This document shows positions 7,860 to 15,257 of a stretch of 64,000 nt of DNA, one piece after another. The translations under genes were made by a program, and so were the position numbers. The stretch's first letter is position 1, and every line of letters begins with the position of its first letter. A model generated the notes under the pieces. That model saw only the letters and a list, made by a program, of their open reading frames with translations. It searched no databases and had not been told where the DNA came from. The DNA comes from Caulobacter sp. 73W (GTDB taxonomy: Bacteria; Pseudomonadota; Alphaproteobacteria; Caulobacterales; Caulobacteraceae): NCBI RefSeq assembly GCF_041021955.1, contig NZ_CP158375.1:868001-932000 (forward strand). The letters run 5' to 3'.

Positions 7860-9011
7860 ATGACCAAGAAGACCGCCTCCTCCGCGGCCCCCGCGGTCTC
7901 GCTCGGCCTCGTCGAGCGGCTGGGCGCGGACGTGTCGCGCCGGCTGGAGGGGCTGGCCAGCTTCGTGGAACGGCTGGGCCGCGAGCCCCTGGGCCCTGAC
8001 GGCCAGGCGTGCCTGCGCGCCATCGACGAGACCCTGACCGACGTGCGCGAGCTGCTGGCCCGCGCCACCGACCTGAACGCCGCCCGCGTGGGCGCCCTGT
8101 CCATCGAGCCCCGTCCTCAGGCCCTGCGCCTGCTGATGGACGACATCGAGGCCCGCTGGGCGGTGGAAGCCGCCGCCGTGGGCGCGACCCTGCTGGTCAG
8201 CTATGACGGCGAGCCCGACGCCGCCGTCCTGGCCGACCCCCGCCGCATCGGCCAGATCTTCGACGCCCTGATCGGCCGCGCCCTGGGCGACGCCGGCCGT
8301 GGCGCCGTCGAGGCCAGCCTGAAGGTCCGTGAGACCGCCGCCGGCATGGTCGTCGAGGGCCGCGTCCGCGACAATGGCGACTGGACTCCCGATCAGGCCG
8401 CCGGCGTGTTCCGCGCGGCGGTCGAGAACGAGCAAATGAACCTGTCCGTCGGCCTGGGCATGGCCCTGGCCCGCCGCCTGGCCCAGGCCATGGGCGGCAA
8501 GGCGACGGCCGAGGCCAATGTCGGCCCCGGCGTGACCATCACCTTTGAACTGACCCTGCCCGTGGTCCTTCTGGCCGAGGAGCCGGAGCGGACCGCCGGC
8601 GCCCACCGCGTGGCCCACGTGCTAATCGTCGACGACAACGCCACCAACCGCATGGTGGTCGAGGCCCTGTGCGAGACCTTCGACTGCACGTCCGAGCAGG
8701 TCGCGGACGGGGTCGAGGCCCTGGACGCCGCCCGCTCCGGCCGCTTCGACATCATCCTGATGGACATCAAGATGCCGCGCATGGACGGCGTCGAGGCCAC
8801 CCGCGCCATCCGCGAACTGCCCGGCAAGGCCGGCGCCGTGCCGATCATCGCCCTGACCGCCAAGGCGGCTCCGGCGGACATCCAGTCCTACCTGGCGGCC
8901 GGCATGCAGAACTTGGTCGAAAAGCCCATCGCCCCCGAGCGCCTGCTGGAGGCGATGAACACCGCCCTGGCCGCGGCTGAAGATGTGGCGAACGATCGGG
9001 CTGTGGCTTAA
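7860..9011 (+). CDS. Degenerate histidine kinase fused to an intact receiver
   Basis: The 383-residue protein has a helical dimerisation-like region (13-75), a GHKL ATPase-like domain (86-236) and a receiver domain (252-370). The kinase half is degenerate: no phosphorylatable His is seen where the H-box should be (ADVSRRLEGL), the N-box Asn is Arg (LIGR, R140), and the G1 box reads RDNGDW in place of DTGxG. The receiver keeps D258/D259, D302 (LMDIKMPRMDG), T333 and K355. It is cytoplasmic, with no membrane segment or sensor domain. It therefore probably acts as a scaffold or phosphate sink rather than a kinase (inference). It is a stand-alone gene between a terminator and a PfpI gene. Confidence 0.85.
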   Translation: MTKKTASSAAPAVSLGLVERLGADVSRRLEGLASFVERLGREPLGPDGQACLRAIDETLTDVRELLARATDLNAARVGALSIEPRPQALRLLMDDIEARWAVEAAAVGATLLVSYDGEPDAAVLADPRRIGQIFDALIGRALGDAGRGAVEASLKVRETAAGMVVEGRVRDNGDWTPDQAAGVFRAAVENEQMNLSVGLGMALARRLAQAMGGKATAEANVGPGVTITFELTLPVVLLAEEPERTAGAHRVAHVLIVDDNATNRMVVEALCETFDCTSEQVADGVEALDAARSGRFDIILMDIKMPRMDGVEATRAIRELPGKAGAVPIIALTAKAAPADIQSYLAAGMQNLVEKPIAPERLLEAMNTALAAAEDVANDRAVA

Positions 9012-9088
9012 CCGTCGGAACAAAGGCCCGTCGCTCCGGTTCTCCAGCCCGTCACCGCCCCCGAGGTGACAGCCCCAGGAGAACCGCT

Positions 9089-9718
9089 ATGACCGACGTC
9101 CAATCCAGCAAGCTCAGCGGAAAGAAGGTGGCGATCCTCGCGGCCGACGGCTTTGAACGCTCAGAACTCTTCGCGCCCCTCGAAGCCCTTCGCGGCGCCG
9201 GCGCGACCGTGGACATCCTGTCGGACAAGACTGGCGAGCTGCAGGCGTTCGAGCATCACGAAAAGGCCGACACCATTGCGGTCGACAAGGTCTTCGATCA
9301 GGTCAACGCCGCCGACTACGATGCGATCCACATTCCCGGCGGCCTGTTCAGCCCAGACAAGGTGCGGGTCACAGAAGCCGCCCTCAAACTGGTCCGAGAG
9401 GCCTTCGACGCCGGCAAGCCGATCGGCGCGATCTGTCACGGCCCGTGGGTGCTGATCAACGCGGGCGTCGTCGCCGGCCTGACCGTGACAAGCGTCAAGA
9501 ACATCCGCGAGGACCTGAAGAACGCGGACGCAGACGTGGTGGATCAAGAAGTCGTTGTGGACGACGGCGTGGTCACTAGCCGCACGCCCGAGGATCTGGA
9601 CGCTTTCTGCCGCAAGCTGATTGAGGAAGTCGCCGAGGGCCGCCACGATCCCCGTGACCGCCGAGCCGGCAGGGCCACCATGGCCAGCCCGCCGGACGAG
9701 CCGCGAAACTTCGCCTAA
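9089..9718 (+). CDS. DJ-1/PfpI family protein
   Basis: This 209-residue protein belongs to the class I glutamine amidotransferase-like DJ-1/PfpI superfamily, whose members act as deglycases, proteases or chaperones in stress. It shows VAILAADGFERSEL (E23), HIPGGLFSPD and the nucleophile elbow AICHGPW with C116 and H117. It has the 'type 1 glutamine amidotransferase' pattern of alpha-proteobacterial stress proteins. A charged, probably disordered tail (RHDPRDRRAGRA) follows residue 185. AGGAGA stands before the start. Its stop codon overlaps the stop of the opposite-strand oxidoreductase gene. Confidence 0.93.
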   Translation: MTDVQSSKLSGKKVAILAADGFERSELFAPLEALRGAGATVDILSDKTGELQAFEHHEKADTIAVDKVFDQVNAADYDAIHIPGGLFSPDKVRVTEAALKLVREAFDAGKPIGAICHGPWVLINAGVVAGLTVTSVKNIREDLKNADADVVDQEVVVDDGVVTSRTPEDLDAFCRKLIEEVAEGRHDPRDRRAGRATMASPPDEPRNFA

Positions 9719-11343
9719 GCGCCCCGCAACATGAGCCCCAGCGCCGTCCCGAGACTGCGGTCGCGCAGAATCTCGCGGGCGGCGTTTCGGCCGGGATTGC
9801 CCGACACGCCGCCGCCGGGGTGCGTGCCCGAGCCGCACATGTAGAGCCCCGTGATCGGGGCGCGATGGCTGGCGCTGCCGACGAACGGCCGCGCCGCCCA
9901 TAGCTGGTCCAGGCTCATGCAGCCGTGGAAAATGTCGCCGCCGGTCAGGCCGAACTTGCGCTCCAGATCCAGGGGCGACAGGGCCGTGCGTCCGATCACC
10001 GACGCCTTGAAGCCGGGGGCGTGCGCCTCGACCGTATCGAGGATCAAGTCGGCCGCCGTATCCCGCCCCTCGTCCCAGCTTCGCCCGTCCGGCAAGCTCG
10101 GCGCGAACTGCTGGCAGAACAGGCTGGCCACATGCCCGCCCGCCGGCGCCAGGCTGTCGTCCAGGGTCGAGGGGATCAGCATCTCGACGATGGGCTGCTT
10201 CGACATCCCCGTCGCCTTGGCGTCCGCATGGGCACGGTCCATGTAGTCGAGGCTGGGGGCGATGATGATCCCGCTCTGGTGATGCTCGGCCTGCTCGCGG
10301 CCAGGCAGGACGGAGAAGCTGGGCAGCGCGTTCAGCGCCACGTTCATGCGGAACGTGCCCGAGCCGTTGCGATAGGCGGCCACGCGGTCGCGGAAATCCG
10401 GCCTCAGGTCCGCCTGGTCCACAAGCTTTGAAAACAGCAGGGACGGGTTGAGGTTCGAGGCGACGGTGCGTGCCGCGATCGTCCGGCCGTCGGCCAGCTC
10501 CACCCCCGCCGCGCGGCCGCCGTCGGTCAGCACCCGGGCGACCGGGGCGTTGGTCAGAAGCTCCACGCGCAACCCCTGGCAGGCCCGCGCCATGGCCTGG
10601 GTGATGGCGCCCATGCCCCCGATGGCGTGGCCCCAGGCGCCCTTCTTTCCGTTCACTTCTCCGAACGTATGGTGCAGCAACACATAGGCCGAGCCGGGGT
10701 TGTCCGGGCTGGCGAAGGCGCCGACCACCGCGTCGAAGCCGAACACCGCCTTGACCGGGTCGCTCTCGAACCAGCGATCCAGCACGTCGCGGGCGCTTTC
10801 GGTGAAGAAGTCCAGAAGCTGCCCCTGCCGCTCCCGCGACAGGCCCAGCAGGATCGAGCCCTGGCGCAGGGCCCGCAACAGGCCGGGCAGGCCGTCGCCC
10901 AGGTTCGGCGGCGTCTGCACCGCCAGCTTGCGCAGGACGTCACCAATCTCGTCCAGCATGTCGAAATAGGCGGGCAGCCGATCGGCGTCCTTCCGCGAGA
11001 ACCGGGCGAACTCCGCCTGGGTCCGCGCCAGCCCGCCGCCGGACTTCAGATAATCGCCGTCCAGCGGGAGGAAGTTGGCGATCGGCCGCTCGACGATGCG
11101 CAGGCCGTGGCCGTGCAGGTCCATGTCGGCGATGACCACGGGGTTCAGCAGGCTGACCGTGTAGCTGGCGACGGAGTTGCGGAATCCGGGATGGAATTCC
11201 TCGGTCACCGCCGCGCCGCCGACCACGCCGCGCGCCTCGCACACCGTGACCTTCAGGCCCGCCTTGGCGAGATAGAAGGCGCAGACCAGCCCGTTGTGGC
11301 CCCCGCCGATGATCACCGCGTCGCGCTGAGAGGTCGAGGTCAC
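9715..11343 (-). CDS. FAD-dependent oxidoreductase, phytoene desaturase/PYROXD2-like
   Basis: The 542-residue protein opens with the dinucleotide-binding fold AVIIGGGHNGLVCAFYLAKAG and an acidic residue at the end of the second strand (VCEARG). It continues with VVGGAAVTEEF, as in the carotenoid desaturase and amine-oxidase-like flavoproteins. The C-terminus has LYMCGSGTHPGGGVSGNPG, the second FAD-binding stretch of that family. No carotenoid genes are nearby, so the phytoene label is only structural; the true substrate is unknown. Related bacterial proteins are usually annotated NAD(P)/FAD-dependent oxidoreductase. It converges with the PfpI-like gene by a 4-bp overlap. Confidence 0.88.
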   Translation of the reverse strand: MTSTSQRDAVIIGGGHNGLVCAFYLAKAGLKVTVCEARGVVGGAAVTEEFHPGFRNSVASYTVSLLNPVVIADMDLHGHGLRIVERPIANFLPLDGDYLKSGGGLARTQAEFARFSRKDADRLPAYFDMLDEIGDVLRKLAVQTPPNLGDGLPGLLRALRQGSILLGLSRERQGQLLDFFTESARDVLDRWFESDPVKAVFGFDAVVGAFASPDNPGSAYVLLHHTFGEVNGKKGAWGHAIGGMGAITQAMARACQGLRVELLTNAPVARVLTDGGRAAGVELADGRTIAARTVASNLNPSLLFSKLVDQADLRPDFRDRVAAYRNGSGTFRMNVALNALPSFSVLPGREQAEHHQSGIIIAPSLDYMDRAHADAKATGMSKQPIVEMLIPSTLDDSLAPAGGHVASLFCQQFAPSLPDGRSWDEGRDTAADLILDTVEAHAPGFKASVIGRTALSPLDLERKFGLTGGDIFHGCMSLDQLWAARPFVGSASHRAPITGLYMCGSGTHPGGGVSGNPGRNAAREILRDRSLGTALGLMLRGA

Positions 11344-11368
11344 GGCCGGCCCGGAGCAGAAGGGAAGG

Positions 11369-11572
11369 TCAGCGCGCCGGTTCGCGCTTCTTCACCGTCA
11401 GGACCTCGGCGTGATCACCAAGGCCGGTCGCGGTGTAATCGAAGTCCGCCTTGAACGTCGTCGCCGGCTTGGCGGCCATCCGCGCGCCGAAGGCTCTGTG
11501 AACCAGGGCCACGACGACAATGAGCATCCCGCCGGCCATGGCCGCGATGTTGAACATCTCGAGATTATTCAT
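11369..11572 (-). CDS. Small membrane protein, unknown
   Basis: A 67-residue protein starts at MNNLEMFNIAAM. One transmembrane segment lies at residues 9-26, with a mostly polar tail rich in Lys, Asp and Thr. GGAGCC precedes the ATG, so the longer in-frame start upstream was rejected. Its start lies inside the last codons of the next gene upstream (8-bp overlap), so the two are translationally coupled. Function is not recognised. Confidence 0.7.
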   Translation of the reverse strand: MNNLEMFNIAAMAGGMLIVVVALVHRAFGARMAAKPATTFKADFDYTATGLGDHAEVLTVKKREPAR

Positions 11573-11759
11573 CGGAGGCTCCCTGCGGGAAGGCGAACAC
11601 CATGACAAGATGGAGAACGACAGCGAGCAGAGCAAGGCCGTAGGCCGCCGCAGTGGCCTTGTTCGGCTGTCCCAACCCGTTGGCAGCGGCGCCGATCCAG
11701 AGCCCTACGCCGTAGGTTTTCAGAAGCCATCCCCAAGCCCTGGTTTGCGCCGCCGTCAT
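11565..11759 (-). CDS. Small two-helix membrane protein, unknown
   Basis: This 64-residue protein has two hydrophobic stretches (about residues 9-27 and 36-58) joined by GQPNKATAAAYG, fitting a helical hairpin in the inner membrane. It overlaps the start of the following 67-aa gene by 8 bp, and the pair reads as a two-gene unit. Promoter sequence would be shared with the divergent esterase gene in the 138 bp from 11760 to 11897. No family is recognised. Confidence 0.68.
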   Translation of the reverse strand: MTAAQTRAWGWLLKTYGVGLWIGAAANGLGQPNKATAAAYGLALLAVVLHLVMVFAFPQGASDE

Positions 11760-11897
11760 TCGAGCCTGATCCGAAAGCTAGGCCATTCAAATATCGTCGA
11801 TACCCCAGACTACTCAAGCCTTCACATCGGCGAGGTAACCGGTATCATCGTATAAAATTCAAAGGCGGGGCAAGACGATCCGGCCGAGGGGAGAAAC

Positions 11898-13505
11898 ATG
11901 GAAAACCTTGATCGCCGCACCTTGCTGTCCGCCGGTTTGGCCGCCGCAACCATGGCGCCCCTGCCCGCCTTCGCCGCGGCCAAGGGCGGCGCGCCCGTCG
12001 CCCGCACCACCGCCGGCCAGGTGCGTGGCGCGACCAATCAGGGCGTGGCGGTGTTCAAGGGCGTCCGCTACGGCGCCGACACCGGCCCCCGCCGCTTCAT
12101 GGCCCCGGTCGCCCCGACGCCGTGGAAGGGGATCGCCGACGCGACCGCCTACGGCCACGCCGCGCCCCAGCGCTCGGATCAGCCGAGCCAGAGCGAGGAC
12201 TGCCTGTTCCTGAACGTCTGGACGCCTGGCCTGCGCGACGGGGCCAAGCGGCCGGTCATGGTGTGGATACACGGCGGCGCCTATTCCAACGGCTCGGGCG
12301 CGCATCCGACCCATGACGGGACCATCCTGGCCAAGCGCGGCGACGTGGTGGTGGTCAGCCTGAACCACCGCCTGAACGCCTTCGGCTATCTCTATCTGGA
12401 GCGGATCGGCGGGACGGCTTTCGCCGACAGCGGCAGCGCCGGACAGCTGGATCTGATCCTCGCCCTGCAGTGGGTGCGCGACAACATCGCCGAGTTCGGC
12501 GGCGACCCGGGCAATGTCATGGTCTTCGGCCAATCGGGCGGCGGCGCCAAGATCGCCACCCTGATGGCCACTCCGGCGGCGCGCGGCCTGTTCCACAAGG
12601 CGGCGACCATGAGCGGCCAGCAGGTGACCGCCCAAGGCCCGCTGAACGCCACCACCCGCACCCACGCCCTGCTCGACGCCCTGAAGCTCAAGCCGGATCA
12701 GATGGATCAGCTGCGAACCATCCCGTCGGCGCAGATCGTGGCCGCCCTGACGGCGACCGATCCGGTGATCGGGGCCGGCGGCCTCTATATGGGCCCGGTG
12801 GTCGATCGCACCCTGCCCCGCCACCCGTTCTATCCGGACGCCGCGCCGCTTTCGTCGGACATCCCGATGATCATCGGCAACACCAAGGGCGAGACGCGCG
12901 GCCTGATCGGCGGGGGCGATCCCAAGACCTTCGACCTGACCTGGGAACAGGTCCCGCCGCTGCTGGCCCGCAACCTGCGCATCGACATCGCGCCCGAAGC
13001 GGTGGTGGCGGAGTATCGCCGCCTCTATCCCGCCTATTCGCCGTCCGACGTGTTCTTCGCCGCCACCACGGCGGGGCGTTCGTGGCGCGGGGCGGTGATC
13101 GAGCTGGAGGAGCGGGCCAAGGGCGCGAAGGCCCCGACCTGGGGCTATCAGCTGGACTTCGGCGCCCAGGCGGACGGCGGCAAGTGGGGCGCCAGCCACG
13201 GCTACGACATCCCGCTGGTGTTCGGCACCTTCGCCGGCGAAGGCTCGCGCTACGCCGACACGCCCGAGACGCGCGCCGCCTCAGCCCATATGAGCGACGC
13301 CTTCATCGCCTTCGCCAGGACCGGAAACCCCAACGCCAAGGGCCATCCCGAGTGGCGGCCGTATGGGATGGAGAAGCGCGAGACCATGGTGTTCGACGCC
13401 GTCTCGCACCTGGAATCGGACCCGCGCGGCGCCGAACGCCGCCTGTTCGAGGCCGTCCCCTTCGCCCAGCAGGGCGGCGAGATCAGCGTGGCGCCACAAC
13501 GCTGA
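11898..13505 (+). CDS. Exported type B carboxylesterase
   Basis: This alpha/beta-hydrolase of 535 residues cleaves carboxylic esters in the periplasm or outside. A Tat-like signal (DRRTLLSAGLAAATM, cut after AFA) lies at residues 5-27. The type B signature SEDCLFLNVWTP (99-110), the oxyanion-hole WIHGGAYS (123-130) and the nucleophile FGQSGGGAK with S213 are clear. A late His (GASHGYDIPLVFG) completes the usual triad. GGGGAGA precedes the ATG. It stands alone, divergent from two small membrane-protein genes, and a hairpin follows its stop. The substrate is not predictable. Confidence 0.94.
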   Translation: MENLDRRTLLSAGLAAATMAPLPAFAAAKGGAPVARTTAGQVRGATNQGVAVFKGVRYGADTGPRRFMAPVAPTPWKGIADATAYGHAAPQRSDQPSQSEDCLFLNVWTPGLRDGAKRPVMVWIHGGAYSNGSGAHPTHDGTILAKRGDVVVVSLNHRLNAFGYLYLERIGGTAFADSGSAGQLDLILALQWVRDNIAEFGGDPGNVMVFGQSGGGAKIATLMATPAARGLFHKAATMSGQQVTAQGPLNATTRTHALLDALKLKPDQMDQLRTIPSAQIVAALTATDPVIGAGGLYMGPVVDRTLPRHPFYPDAAPLSSDIPMIIGNTKGETRGLIGGGDPKTFDLTWEQVPPLLARNLRIDIAPEAVVAEYRRLYPAYSPSDVFFAATTAGRSWRGAVIELEERAKGAKAPTWGYQLDFGAQADGGKWGASHGYDIPLVFGTFAGEGSRYADTPETRAASAHMSDAFIAFARTGNPNAKGHPEWRPYGMEKRETMVFDAVSHLESDPRGAERRLFEAVPFAQQGGEISVAPQR

Positions 13506-13514
13506 ACGCCGAAA

Positions 13515-13540
13515 GCCCCGGTCGAGAGGCCGGGGCGGTT
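13515..13540 (+). terminator. Hairpin after the esterase gene
   Basis: GCCCCGG (13515-13521) pairs with CCGGGGC (13530-13536) across an 8-base loop, ten bases after the esterase stop. The following bases (GGTTCGCTTG) are not a good U-tract, so this may be a weak or protein-dependent terminator shared with the convergent 41-aa gene. Confidence 0.45.
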
Positions 13541-13570
13541 CGCTTGATCAGATCTAAAGTAGGAAGGCTA

Positions 13571-13696
13571 TTAAGCGCCTTCGCGCTCGGCCCAGACTTC
13601 GCCGATGGTCTGGGCGGCGCCCAGCCAGCCGAGGGCGCCGAGGAAAGCGTTGGCCACGGCCACCACCAAGATCACGGGCTCGAACAAGGCGCGCAT
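13571..13696 (-). CDS. 41-residue membrane peptide, unknown
   Basis: A short gene reads MRALFEPVILVVAVANAFLGA and continues to EVWAEREGA. It has one long hydrophobic segment (residues 5-33) and an acidic C-terminus. GGGAGGC stands about 9 bases before the ATG, codon third positions are strongly G/C like neighbouring genes, and a dyad (GTTTCGT at 13744-13750 and ACGAAAC at 13761-13767) lies in its upstream region. These support a real gene despite its length. Function unknown. Confidence 0.6.
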   Translation of the reverse strand: MRALFEPVILVVAVANAFLGALGWLGAAQTIGEVWAEREGA

Positions 13697-14050
13697 GTGT
13701 AAGCCTCCCAGACGTTTCCGGACTGCATAATGCTACCGCTTCTGTTTCGTTCCCGGAATGACGAAACGGTGACGCTTATGTGACATCGGCCGGTTTTTGT
13801 GACGGACCGGAGTTCTCCGCGACGCCGCGCCGCATACTCCAGCTTCAATGGCCATGCTTATTGGGCGACATCGGACCGCGGCGAACGAGCCGCGGGCCGG
13901 GAGGTCGGGCGGGAGCTCCAGGGCCCCGCCCGGCCCGACTGGGGGGCGTCTATCCCAGGGGCCACGGACCCAAGGCTTTGCAAGAGCTCGACCCCCGTGG
14001 CCCAGCGCCACGAGATTTCTTTACATTTCAAAGCCTTGAAGGCCTCGCAC
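13697..14050. other. Intergenic region without a supported gene
   Basis: These 354 bases separate the 41-aa gene from the tRNA. They hold the GTTTCGT/ACGAAAC dyad at 13744-13767, a run of GC-rich sequence with small palindromes, and CGTGGC..GCCACG at about 14000-14015. I see no open frame with a ribosome site and sensible composition. The promoter of the 41-aa gene is expected at the left edge. Confidence 0.5.
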
Positions 14051-14127
14051 TGGTAGCTGGGGGCGGGATCGAACCGCCGACCTGTGGGTTATGAATCCAC
14101 CGCTCTAACCATCTGAGCTACCCAGCC
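14051..14127 (-). tRNA. tRNA-Met (CAT)
   Basis: The minus strand folds as a full 77-nt cloverleaf: acceptor GGCTGGG/CCCAGCT with a G-U first pair, D-arm GCTC/GAGC, anticodon loop TTCATAA, T-arm GGCGG/CCGCC with TTCGATC, and encoded CCA. The anticodon is CAT. The G-containing first pair and absence of a C1-A72 mismatch argue for elongator Met rather than initiator. An Ile2 tRNA (lysidine-modified CAT) cannot be fully excluded. The anticodon stem has an A-C mismatch next to the loop. Confidence 0.93.
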
Positions 14128-14230
14128 ATAGCGGCCTGCGCCCAGTGCGAGGAGGCGGCGTTATAGGGGCGGAGTTTTCGAACTTCAAGCGGCTTGGGAA
14201 ACCTTAGCTCAAAGGCTAGGGTCCGCGGCG

Positions 14231-15257
14231 ATGAGCACCCTGCATCTTCTGGGTTCGGCCGCCGACGGCGGCGCGGAGACGTACTTCGTGAGTTCTCGTC
14301 GGGGCCCTGCGCCGCGCAGGCCTTAGCGAGGCGGCCTTGATTCGCCCCCATATCCACCGCCAGGCGACGCTGGAGGAGATGGGCGTCTCGGTCAAAACCC
14401 TGGATTTCGGCGGCCCGCTGGACCTGTTCAGCAAGCCCCGCGCCGCCGCCTTCGCGCGGGAGCAGGACGCGCGGGTGATCGTGGCCTGGATGAATCGCGC
14501 CGCCCGCCACGCGCCGAAGGGGCCGTGGGCGCGGGTCGGCCGGATGGGCGGCTACTACAAGCTGAAATACTACAAGGGCTTCGACGCCCTGGTGGGCAAC
14601 ACCACCGACATCGTGCGCTGGGCCATCGGCCAGGGCTGGCCGGCCGACAAGATCCGCTGCATCCCCAACTACGCCGCCGCCGGGACAGGCAAGCCCCTGG
14701 ACCGGGCGCAGTTCGATACGCCGGAGGGCGTCCCCCTGCTGCTGGGCATGGGGCGGCTGCATGCGTCCAAGGCCCACGACGTCAGCCTGAAGGCGCTGAC
14801 GATGATTCCCGACGCCTACCTGTGGATCGCCGGGAACGGGCCGCTGGAGGCGCAGCTGAAGGCCCTGGCCGACGGGCTGGGTGTCTCGGACCGAGTGCGC
14901 TTCCTGGGTTGGCGCAACGACGCGCCGGCGCTCTACAAGACCGCCGACCTGTGCCTGTTCCCCTCGCGCTACGAGCCGCTGGGCAATGTGGTGATCCAGA
15001 GCTGGGCCCACGGTTTGCCCATCGTGGCGGCCGACGCCCGCGGCCCGGCCGACATGATCCGCCATGAGGAGGATGGCCTGCTGGTCCCCATGGACGAGCC
15101 CGACGCCCTGGCCGAGGCGGCCAAGCGCATCCTGGGCGATCCGGTCTTGCGCGCCGGCATGGTCGCCGCTGGCCGCCATCGGGTGAAGGACGAGTTCAGC
15201 GAGGCGGCCGTGGTCGGCCAGTGGCGGACCCTGTTCACCGAACTGGGCGCCCGCTGA
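14231..15257 (+). pseudogene. GT4 glycosyltransferase with early frameshift
   Basis: The gene begins ATG AGC ACC (MSTLHLLGSAADGGAETYFVS), a normal GT4 N-terminus, but about 22 codons in, near 14291-14296 (AGTTCTCG), the frame moves. The downstream frame continues VGALRRAGLSEAALIRPH and then an intact glycosyltransferase of over 300 residues. One extra T there would account for the change. The rest has NTTDIVRWAI, GMGRLHASKAHD, the donor-binding PSRYEPLGNVVIQSWAHGLP (E-x7-E) and ends overlapping asnB. A TTG at 14337 could restart translation but would lose the first Rossmann strand. So it is either a pseudogene or a sequencing indel. It probably served surface polysaccharide synthesis. Confidence 0.75.

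Noticed and set aside
14041..14152. CCAGTGCGAGG on both sides of tRNA-Met, as a possible attachment site
   Set aside because: The copies are inverted rather than direct, only about 10 bp long, and no integrase or foreign block adjoins.
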